Shown: positions 1-9,500 of the stretch, piece after piece
Numbering within the stretch: the stretch's first letter is position 1
Layout: each line of letters opens with the position of its first letter
Assembly: GCA_002324875.1 (NCBI GenBank)
Contig: NTJG01000009.1
Span: forward strand, 85,425-149,424
Source of the DNA: Lysobacteraceae bacterium NML93-0793
GTDB lineage: Bacteria; Pseudomonadota; Gammaproteobacteria; Xanthomonadales; Xanthomonadaceae
Length of the DNA stretch: 64,000 nucleotides
Reading direction: 5' to 3'
Translations under genes and position numbers: made by a program
The notes under the pieces: model-generated
What the model saw: the letters and a program-made list of their open reading frames with translations, nothing else
The model's database searches: none
What the model was told of the DNA's origin: nothing

Positions 1-1364
1 GGGTTTCCGGTTTCGCTGGCAGGGTGTTCCTGCATCCCGCCGGCGCCATGATCCATCCCGGCCATGCTTCCGCCGGCCATGGCGCCTCCGGCCATCGACG
101 ACATGTCGTGGCCGCTGTGGCCCATGCCAGCCATCGAGCCGCCGGCCATCGCACCGTGCGACATCGAGGACATGTCGTGACCGCCGCCACCCATCCCGCC
201 GTGGCCCATGTCGTCCATGGTGAGGAGTGGCTTGGGGTCGACGTCCGGCACCGGCGCCCGCAAGCCTTCCCTGACGGCGAGTGTTCCGCTGATGTATCCC
301 GTGCGGCCGCTGTCCTGGGCAAAAATGGTGAACGCATCCTGCCCGGTCGGCTCGACAATGACGTCGAACGTTTCAGCGGTGGCGATGCGGAACTCGTCGA
401 CCGTGACCGGATGCACGTACTGCCCATCGGCCGCGACCACCGTCATCTTCAGGCCCGGGATGCGCACATCGAAGTACGTCATTGCCGACCCGTTGATGAA
501 ACGGAGGCGGACCTTCTCGCCCGACCGGAACAGCCCGGTCCAGTTGCCGAGCGAGGTCGTGCCGTTCATGAGGAAGGTATAGGTGTTGCCGTTGACGTCC
601 GACAGGTCGGTCGGCGTCATCCGCATCTGGCCCCACATCTTGCGGTCCTCGACCGTAGCGGCCAGGCCGTGCTGCTTCACGTCGTCGAAGAAGTCGCCGA
701 CCGTCTGCTTGGAGAAGTTGTCGAAGTCAGACCGCTTCTTGAGCCTGGCGAACAGGCGCTTCGGATCGAGGTCGGTCCAGTCGCTGAGCATGACCACGTA
801 ATCGCGGTCATAGGCGAAGGGCTCGGGTTCCAGCGGCTCGATCACCAGTGGCCCGTAGACACCGGCCTGCTCCTGGAAGCCGGAATGGCTGTGGTACCAG
901 TAGGTGCCGCCCTGCACGACGTTGAAGCGGTACTGGTAGGTCTCGCCACGGTTGATGCCGTTGAAGCTCAGCCCGGGCACGCCGTCCATGTCGGCCGGCA
1001 GCAGGATGCCGTGCCAGTGGATCGACGCCTGCTCGCCATGGATCGAGCCGCGGGGCAGGGCATTGCGGACCCGCAGGTTGACGGTGGTGCCTTCCCGCCA
1101 GCGCAGCAAGGGTGCGGGAATCGATCCGTTGACTGTGATCGCGGGGCGCGTGGCGCCGGTGAAGTTCATCGGCGTCTCGCCGATGGTCAGGTCGAATTCG
1201 GTGCCCGAGAGCACGTTGGGCAGGCCCTCGGCCTTGACGGCCCAGCTGGAACGGGGCCACAGGCCCAAGGTTGCGACGGCCCCGCCAACAGCAAGGCCCT
1301 GGACGAAGCGGCGGCGCGACGGGGCAGACAGCCCCTCGGCACGGCCGAAAGAATCGGATGACAT
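1..1364 (-). CDS. copA: Multicopper oxidase CopA, partial (C-terminus outside window)
   Basis: Periplasmic copper-resistance multicopper oxidase. The ATG at 1364 follows GGAG and opens a chain with a Tat signal (SRRRFVQGL, residues 16-24) and a hydrophobic stretch ending SSWA. Type-1/3 copper motifs are visible: IHWHG near residue 110 and YWYHSHSGFQ near residue 151. The visible C-terminal side (about 1-215) is a methionine/histidine-rich stretch with repeated GGSMAG, GHDMSSM and MDHG units, typical of CopA/PcoA copper-binding repeats. The frame is open to the window edge, so the last cupredoxin domain and any downstream copB are not seen. It lies 103 bp downstream of copL on the same strand, the copLA(B) order of xanthomonads. 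Identity is very secure; only the 3' end is missing. Confidence 0.95.
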   Translation of the reverse strand, partial: MSSDSFGRAEGLSAPSRRRFVQGLAVGGAVATLGLWPRSSWAVKAEGLPNVLSGTEFDLTIGETPMNFTGATRPAITVNGSIPAPLLRWREGTTVNLRVRNALPRGSIHGEQASIHWHGILLPADMDGVPGLSFNGINRGETYQYRFNVVQGGTYWYHSHSGFQEQAGVYGPLVIEPLEPEPFAYDRDYVVMLSDWTDLDPKRLFARLKKRSDFDNFSKQTVGDFFDDVKQHGLAATVEDRKMWGQMRMTPTDLSDVNGNTYTFLMNGTTSLGNWTGLFRSGEKVRLRFINGSAMTYFDVRIPGLKMTVVAADGQYVHPVTVDEFRIATAETFDVIVEPTGQDAFTIFAQDSGRTGYISGTLAVREGLRAPVPDVDPKPLLTMDDMGHGGMGGGGHDMSSMSHGAMAGGSMAGMGHSGHDMSSMAGGAMAGGSMAGMDHGAGGMQEHPASETGN

Positions 1365-1467
1365 GGGAACTCCGGGAAAGGTCGAAGGCTCGCGGGACGA
1401 GCGTTACCCTGTCAGTGCGGAGCAGCGGACAGGATCCATCAGCGCCTCGGAAGGCGCGCAGGGACAC

Positions 1468-1884
1468 TTAGCCGATCGGAGGTCGGAAGAGATTGGTCAG
1501 GGCCGCGGACGCGTGCACCGACAGGAACGGTTCGGCGGTGTGCCGGTACCGGATGGTGAAATCGGCGAGTGCCGACCCGGCGAGCGCCGCTGCGCAATGG
1601 AGCATGCAGGGGCAGCAATTATCCGCCTCAGAGCAGTCGTCCCACGGCGATACCGCTCCGGCCTCGTCAGTGGCCTGGGGGTGATGGTGTTCATTGGCCC
1701 CCGTAGCAGCCGCTGCTCCTCCATGGCAGGCCGCCATGGCCTCGGCTGCTGTCGGTGCCGAGGTGACGTCACCGGCGGAGTCGCGCACGTGCTCCATGTG
1801 CATGGACGCGCCAGCGATGCCCGGACCGTTGGCGAGCAAGGCAACGACCAGGAACAACCGCATCAGGAGCGCGCGGAAAGGCAT
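1468..1884 (-). CDS. copL: CopL-type metal-binding leader/regulatory protein
   Basis: Small Cys/His/Met-rich protein of 138 residues that in xanthomonads is needed for copper-induced expression of the downstream copAB genes. It has an N-terminal hydrophobic segment (residues 8-25), a MHMEH motif, a HHH cluster, CSEADNCCPCMLHC in the middle and the family ending RPPIG. The ATG at 1884 is preferred over an in-frame ATG at 1938 because it has AAGG five bases upstream and lies downstream of a good sigma-70 promoter. It reads directly toward copA. In this family the copL transcript and its translation are linked to copper control; the exact mechanism here cannot be read from sequence. Identity is secure, function by family. 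Confidence 0.88.
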   Translation of the reverse strand: MPFRALLMRLFLVVALLANGPGIAGASMHMEHVRDSAGDVTSAPTAAEAMAACHGGAAAATGANEHHHPQATDEAGAVSPWDDCSEADNCCPCMLHCAAALAGSALADFTIRYRHTAEPFLSVHASAALTNLFRPPIG

Positions 1885-1904
1885 GCGCCTTAGTATACGT
1901 GCGG

Positions 1905-1933
1905 ATATAAACTCCGGATGAATACAGTGACAA
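1905..1933 (-). promoter_or_regulatory. Putative sigma-70 promoter of copL-copA
   Basis: On the minus strand TTGTCA (1933-1928) and TTATAT (1910-1905) are separated by exactly 17 bases. Transcription would start near 1898, leaving a leader of about 14 bases before the copL ATG at 1884. A nearby GTATACT is an alternative -10. No clear CopR box was identified. Confidence 0.5.
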
Positions 1934-1999
1934 CGCACGGGGGATCGAGCCGCGGGTCTTCGTCGCCTGCCTGACCCAACGTCGCCTCCCGCTTTTCGG

Positions 2000-2919
2000 C
2001 TACAGGGCCATGTCTTCGTAGCTGCGGGGATCGGAGACCGGTTCTAGGTGCCCGGTCACGCGCATGGCGGGAAACTCCGCCACGATCTTCTCCACCAGGT
2101 CTTCCATGGCGTCATGCCCGCGCAGCACCGTCCAGTCGCCGGGCACCAGCATGTGCATCTCCATGAACTGGCGGGCCCCGGACTCGCGCGTGCGCACGGC
2201 GTGGAATTCGATCCGGCCCGGTTCGGCGTGCGCGTCCAGGATGGCCTGGATCCGGGCGTTGTCCTCGGGGGACAGGGTCGCGTCCATCAGGCCGGAGGCG
2301 GATTCGGACATCAGCCGGTAGCCGACAACCAGGATGTTCACGCCCACCAGGATCGCGATCACCGGATCCAGCCAGTTCCAGCCTGTCAGCCACGCCAACC
2401 CCAGGCCCACCACGACCCCGACCGAGGTGTACACGTCGGCCATCAGGTGCTTGCCGTCGGCGCGCAGGGTGATGGAGCGGTGGCGCGTGCCGACCTTGAT
2501 CCGATCCGCCCGACGATGCCGTTGAGGACGGCGGCCATGATCGAAACGGCGAGGCCGATGCCGAGCGATCCCAGCGGCCGGGGGTTGAGCAGGCGATCGA
2601 TGCCCAGGTAGATGATCGAGGCCGCGGCGACGAAGATCATGATCCCTTCCAGCGCGGCGGAGAAATACTCCGCCTTGCTGTGGCCGAAGTGGTGGTCGTC
2701 GTCGGCCGGCCGGGCGGCGATGGTCAGCGAGACCAGGGCGACGATGGCGGCCACCAGGTTGACCATCGATTCGGCGGCGTCCGGCAGCAGGCCCACCGAG
2801 CCGGTGATCGCCCAGGCGCTGCCCTTGAGCAGCACCGTCAGCACCGCGGTCACGATGGCCAGCCAGGCGTATTTCCTCAGGTCCGGCGTGGCTTCGGCCG
2901 GTCTGTCGCGGGGTTTCAT
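2000..2919 (-). pseudogene. Cation diffusion facilitator (CDF) transporter, frameshifted
   Basis: A cation/proton antiporter of the CDF family exporting Zn, Co, Fe or similar metals across the inner membrane, here split over two frames. The 5' part (2919 to about 2505) has TM segments, the metal-site LLPDAAES and DDDHHFGHSKAEYFS. The 3' part (about 2500 to 2000) has ADGKHLMADVYTS, two more TM segments and the cytoplasmic CDF C-terminal domain with EFHAVRTRESG and HMLVPGD. The break coincides with a perfect 5-bp tandem duplication (gatcc twice, 2498-2507). Removing one copy restores a continuous family-like frame (NGIVGRIKVGTRHRS). The start chosen is the ATG at 2919 (MKPRD); an ATG at 2928 is possible. 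It sits beside the copper genes, which fits a metal-resistance block. A sequencing error cannot be excluded, but a 5-bp duplication is an unusual one. Confidence 0.88.
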
Positions 2920-3504
2920 GGCGACCATTGTCTGCTGTGCGCGGGTCCGGCCAGCCGAAGCCTGTCGCCTCACGATCACCAGGGTCGCCCGGAATCTCCA
3001 CGTGGCCCGTACGTACACGTTGTCATTGCGGCGCGCGCCGGGCGATTTCCTCGCGCGGCGGAGGATGCCCCCGTTGGTCATGGTCTACCACACCCACCGC
3101 ATCCCGAGCAGTTCGTCGCTGACCTGAAATCGCTCAGCAACAGCTAGCCGTTGGGGCGCCGAGTAAACGATACCGGCGCCGTGATCGTAGGCCGCTTTGG
3201 CCGGAAGCGAACATCGATAGGGCAGGGGATTAGGGATTTTTATCGGTGGTAGGGAGGGGCACCTTCCGACCCATAGCAGACATCGGTATCGCCGACGCAT
3301 CCTTAGCGCGACATCGCGCTCTGCCGAGCCAAATTGCCTTGGATCACCAGCACGCAGATCGACACGGCATCTTGGGCAATTAGCCGTCGGAAGATTCCAA
3401 GGCTGACAGCAGGTAGCTACGGGTACTGTGGCGGATTTTACTGGCGAGGATGAAGGGAAGCACGTCAATCCTTGATCATTTCCTGAAACAACCAAAAGCC
3501 CGGC
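2920..3504. other. Intergenic region with no supportable gene
   Basis: Between the CDF pseudogene and the giant helicase gene. A 136-codon minus frame (3085-3495) exists but shows low-complexity, cysteine-scattered sequence, no domain and no ribosome site. Its last 20 residues vaguely recall the end of ImmA/IrrE-type proteins, without the HExxH part. I see no RNA gene or terminator here. It may be scar DNA between two acquired blocks. Confidence 0.5.
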
Positions 3505-6500
3505 TCAACGCAAGCGTCCGGACACCAATACTGCATACCCCCAACCACGGGCACGGACACCCGGCGCCAGGCCTTGATCTGTCAATTCAGGCCTGAATCT
3601 GACAACGGCACTGACCTTCAGATCCGCATCGGGAGCGCCGACATCATGTTTCCTGGCCAGGAAGCCAACCTGTCGCCTTTGCCCGCTGCGTCCCTGGTGC
3701 ATGAAGGTCTTGTTGAAACCACCGCCACGCCCGCCGAGGATGATGCGATCCCCAACCACCACTTCGGTTTCGATGTAGCGTTGCAGAGCATCCTGGTCGG
3801 TTTGATAGGCGTTGTTGATCATTGACCAGCCCAGCGACACATCTTCCATCGATCCGGTCAGCACACGCCCATCCGTGGAGCTGCCTTCAAACGGCACTGG
3901 CACGCTGCGGCCCCAACTCAGCTCGCGGTCACCACGGAAGTAATCCAGGCGCCGCTTTGCACGTGTCATCCCCACATACAGCAAGCGGGCTTCTTCACAG
4001 GCATCACCCGCCAAATCCGCCTCCTTCCAGCGACTGGGTGCTTTCCCGAAAGGAATCGACGAAGGAAGTATCAACACATTGTCGTATTCCAGACCCTTCA
4101 CCTTGTGCAAGGTGGAGACAACAGCCGTGGTTGCACCCTCTTCCAATCCGGACAATCGAACCAGCTCATCGGTCTTGAGCTCTTCAACAAAGCGGATCAG
4201 CGAAGACAAATAGGGAAAGGACTGCTCCCGACAGCACAGGGCCCAAAGATGGTCGAGATCGACATCCACAGAAGCCGGCGCGCTCCATTCCGGAATACTG
4301 GCCCGCTGCAGCATCGTCTGGCGGACACGCTCACGCAGCTCATCGGTCAACTTTTCATCGAACTGCTCGGCCGCATCGCGCAGACAATCCAGCCAGACAG
4401 CCACATGGCGAAGATCTGCAATGTTCAGATTGGCTGCGCCCTGGATGGCCAGATGGGGGAAATGCTGACTGAGCCTTCTGTGCGCATCAGCCACCTCGGC
4501 ATTGGAGCGGCACAGGACAGCCGTTGTCTGACCCGGAACAGACAGCATCTCCCGCAACAATGGGATGGAAGACTCCACAGCATTGCTCCAGCTTCCGCCT
4601 TTCCAGTCAATACCTCGACATGTACCCTCAATCGCCGCGCCACGCGCGCGCAGCCTTCCCTCCTTCAGTCGTCTTGATCGATCAGTACGTTTGAAGAAAC
4701 CCGTTATCATGTCCTGACTGCGCTCCACAATCAGGCTTCCCGACCGGAAGTTGACCGCCAGCAGGTGCTTGCTGAAATTCTCTCCGCCGAAGTCCCTCTC
4801 GAAATCATCGAAGTATTTTTCCGAGAAGTTGGGAGCACCATTTTCCTTTCTGTTCCAGCGCAGGATGTCCTGGTCATCATCACCGATGACCATCACACCA
4901 GCCTTTCGATCAGTCCCTTCATACAGGCTGCGGATGATCGAATAGACCCCATCGTTCATATCCTGGAATTCGTCCACCAGGATGCAGCGGGCACCAGCTG
5001 CCACGCGCACGGCAAAGGCCGGATCACTGGCAAGACGCTTGGCAAAGACGTCCACAACGTTGGACATCTCCACACCCGTCAGATCCACACTCTCACGTGC
5101 CAATGAGCGCAGCGCAAAAGAATGGAAGGTAAAGACGCGCAGACGTCCCACATAGGACGCATACCCCAGTGACTTGAACAAGTCTCGGATACGCCGGCGG
5201 ATTTCGAACACCACTGCCCTGTTGAATGCCAGAACCACGATCTGCGACGGATCAACGCGATGCTCTCGAATGAGGTGAGCGATTCGCCCGACGAGCACGA
5301 AGGTCTTGCCGGCCCCCGGCCCGGCATTGACCAGGATATTCTGGTCCGCCGGCACACTGGACACGGCCCACTGGGCAGGCTCTTCGGATGTCCTGAATCG
5401 ATCGAAGAACTCGGTTGCCTTGGTCGCACGCACCTTGTCGCGCATACTGGACAACAGCATCGACCCACCCGCGGCATCGTCTCCGTCCAGTATCAGCTCT
5501 TCCAGCTGCGTGCCCAGGAATGCCTTGACCTCTTCGGCATTACGGGTCTTGAAATATCCTGTGATGAATGCTGTTTGCGCCTCCACCTTGAGGTTGGCGA
5601 ACACCTCCATCGCCAGGTTACGTGCTTCGGCAAGGTCGTTGACCTGCTTAAGTTCCTCCCAGACTTCCTCGTGATCTTCCATGCTGGCCGGACCCGGGGA
5701 AATGGCCACTATGTGCGAGGGTGGCACCAGATCAGAAACCATACTGGCCAGTCCCGTTGCTGACATCAGACCTGCCAGCTTCTTCAAATCCGAATCGCGG
5801 AAGCGACGATCCTCGTACAGGGCACGCACCTGATCCACCGCATCAGCCAGACTGATCTGATGTTTGTCACCAATGACACGTCGCAGGGCCCTAATCCCCC
5901 TGACATAACACTCACGTCGTTCATTGACTTTCCACCTCAACTTCTTGGGCATCTCCGCTTCCCAGAGAAGCCTGCCATCGGTCTTGATCAACTGCCGGGT
6001 CTTGATGCCAGAAGCTCGCGCCAGATAACGGAAGCCATTGATGAAGGAGCGCTCATAGGCCCTGAGTGACTTCTGGTCTACCTTCGGCCCTTCTAGGTCC
6101 TGGACCATCTCAAAAGGATTGAATTCCAGCCGGCCGCTCTCTGAAAGACGCCGCAACAACTCCTCGACAGCACCGTCGATATAGGCGATCTGTTTTTCAA
6201 TCAGCTCTGGCGTCTCTTTGGAAAGCCAGCGGGGAACCACATCCAACACCCGGCTGAGAGACAAACCGCCTCGTCGCTCCAGATCCACCAGCATGGCCAG
6301 AACCGTGCTCAACGGCCTCAGCTCACTGTCATGCAGCCTCAAATAGGAAAGGTTGAGAACGATGCAGCGATCGCAAACGCTCTTATCCTCATCCGCTCCA
6401 TTCAACCAGCTGTCAAAAGGATCCTGTTTTTCCTGCCTTTTCTGCGTTCCAAAGAAAGTTCCGACAGACTCCATCAAGGCTGAAAAGATGCTGCTCACTG

Positions 6501-9500
6501 CCTCAATAGCGCCGTATAGAAGCCCGCTGTCGGATACCCGGTTGGCACTTTGATGCTGCACTTGATCAGCAGGCAGATAAATATCTTCGTCCGGCTTGAT
6601 TGACAGAATGCGGCCCGCCAGTTCCGCCAGATCACCTGATTCGGCAGCAATGCGGGTCAACACGGAAACATTCACCATCATCGACATCAGATCGGGTGAT
6701 GTACCGCATAGCTTGCTCAACTTCGCCCGCTCCAGCCAGTACAACTGCATGCGCACACGTGTAGCTGCCGCACGGCGGGCACCATCGGTCATTGCGGGAG
6801 GACCGTAGCCCTGCTCGGGCACCACCACCATCTGCTGGCCCTTCACCCGCTGACTACGCTTCTTCAACTCATTAAGGAAATTCTTAACGTCACCACGGGA
6901 GATGGCGCTGCTTGCACGCATAGTACGGATGCTGCCAAAATCTTCCTCCGAAAAAAGCAAGCGGGCAGTCAGCTTCTCCAGTCCGGCACGGTCACGTTCC
7001 TTCTGACCACGGCCGATGCGTCCCACTTCCTGCAGGTAGTCTTCCAGATAGCCCGGTGGCCCCAAGTGGATCACCCAGTGGATATCAGGAATATCCATAC
7101 CCATGCCGAAGGCCTTGGTTGCCACTAGGACATCCAGCCCTCCTTCCTGATCACGCCCGCCGTCCAGGAAGCGGGCGTAGATCTCCTCACGCGTACCGGC
7201 ATCCAGACCGGCGTGGTAGTAGTCCACCTGACACTGACAGATTTGGGCCAATCGCTGGGCCAGCATTTCGGCCTGCCTGCGGCTGAAGACAAAAACAATC
7301 ACCGCACTGCGCTGACCCGTATCAACACGATTGGCCTGCGCCTGGCTGATGGCTTGCTGAATATAGGGGAGCCGCTCGACAAGGGCCTGCTCGAACTCAC
7401 GAAGATTGTTGATATCCCCCACCACCGGTTGCGGCACCACCTGGATATGCGAACGCAAGGGGTTGGAGAACTTCTCCATCTGCGGTCTTACCACCAACGG
7501 CAGAGGCGAGCTGGCATCTCTCCTCTCGCCCCCCAGCAAGGCTTCCAGTCGTTCCTTGTCGGTCGTGGTAACCGTGGCCGAAAGCAGCAGGAACTGCGTG
7601 CGCTCGCCCTTGTCCATGTGCTGGCACTTTTCCAACAGCACCTGCAGTGCGTGGAAGTAGTCCGGGCGGAACTGATAGCCCCACTGGTTCACACAGTGGG
7701 TTTCGTCAAAGACCACGTGTTCCAGACCGTTGTCGGCCTTCATGCGCTTGTGCAGCACATCCAGAAAGACTTCACTGCGCAGTCGCTCGGGGGCGACATA
7801 GAGCAGAACGATCCGATGATCGAGAATGCCTTGGATGATCTCCTCCAGTTCGCCGCGGGTCAGGTCGCTGTTGATGAAATCCGCAGACTCGGCAAACCCC
7901 TGCTCACGCAGGCGCTCGACCTGATCCCGCATCAACGCTTTCAATGGCGACAGCACCAGGGTCAGGCGTCGATTGCGCAGACCGCGGCACAAAGCCGGCA
8001 CCTGGAAGAGCACTGACTTGCCCTCGCCCGTGGGCAGGGGCACCAGCACATTGGCATTGCGCTGGCAGATGACCTCCATGGCTTGAGTCTGTGACGGTTT
8101 GAAGCCAGTCACCGCGTTGCCGGTGGTCGCGTCCTTGGGTTGCCAATGGCGAACCAGGAACTCCTGCATGGCCTCCAGGCTGGATGGCGCCACCTCACGC
8201 TCCAGCTTGAACGGCGCCAGCACCACTTCCAGGGCCTGGACTTTGTCATCAGGCAGCGGCATTTCAGGCAGCCTCACCGTCTCGACAAGACCCGAGAGCT
8301 GGCTAACCACACCGCTCACGCGCGGATCAATGCAGATCATGGCCTGATCGGCCGCGGCAAGGCCTGTCTGCGCCATCCAGGCAAACAGGTGTGCCTTGAC
8401 CAGCACCGGTACGGCCTCGAGCAATTCCGCTTTGCTGATCACTTTAAGCAGCGCTTGCGGTGCAGCTGTCCCCTCGGATACATCAAGCTCTGCGTCACCT
8501 GTCTTATCCGCTGTCTGAAGCGCCAGCCGGGTTTGTTCGCAGGCATGCCACTGCTCCAGCGGCAGGGCTTCGACCACCGGTTGCAGCTCGATTCCGAGTG
8601 ACTGCCCGTGGGCCTGCCACTGTGACCAGTTTGCCAGCGTATCGACCACCACCCATCCGCGGTCAGCGGCCCGACGCAGATGTTCACGCTGGCTACGGTG
8701 TTCCGGGCGCGACTCGCCCAATCCTAGTTCAGCCAGAGCGGTAGCCAGCATGTCCAGCAAGGTCTTGCTGCCGCTGCTGCCCACCAGCAGCACACGCACC
8801 GCCTGAGCGCCCTGTCCGCCCACGGCATGAACCGTGCGCAGCACCTCGGCCCAATAACTTCCCTGGTCCTCTGCGCGCGGATGCAGGACATGGAATTGGC
8901 GCTTGAGGAACTTCGGCCGCGTCAGAGGTGCTTGGGATCCTGCCGGACTGCACAGCGAGTCCTCGGCCACTGGCAGCGTGGCAAAGGTTTCCAGACCGCC
9001 CTGCGGGTCGAGCACCTCGCCGGCACGATCGGCCAGCAACCATTGCAGGGTCGCGCCGTCGTGTCCCAACTGGATGAACGATGCGTTGGGGAGATCCGGA
9101 TGGGATTGTGAAAAGGCAGATACCGAAGCTGTCTGATGATCCAGCAGCAGCACGTCCTGGCTGCGACCAATGACCACGTACTGCTCCGGGTCGGCGGCCT
9201 GCCACCAGCTCGTCTGCGTGGGCAGGCTGGCCAGACGTGCCCCCTCACGTGCCTGCGGCTGCTTGCAGGCCGCATCCACGGCCGAGCGCACTGCCGGCTG
9301 CCGTTCCAGCAGCCACACCGGCACCATGTTCCGGCGCAAGGCGATGCCCTGCGCTGTGGTGGCACGCGCCACGGCCAGCAGCAGCTGGGCTTCGGGCACG
9401 TGCGCCAGCTCATCGTGCAACTGGGCAGCCAGCAAGTCGGCATCGACCTCCAACCAGTCAAGTGACAGGCTTAGGGAAGTATCGGCTGCTACTACGCTTG

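Noticed and set aside
24..1361. Long plus-strand frame opposite copA
   Set aside because: Rich in Arg/Ala/Gly/His as expected of an antisense shadow in GC-rich DNA; the minus strand encodes clear CopA motifs over the same span.
3085..3495. 136-codon minus frame in the spacer
   Set aside because: No domain, no ribosome site, scattered Cys. The ImmA/IrrE-like resemblance is confined to about 20 residues and lacks the catalytic part.
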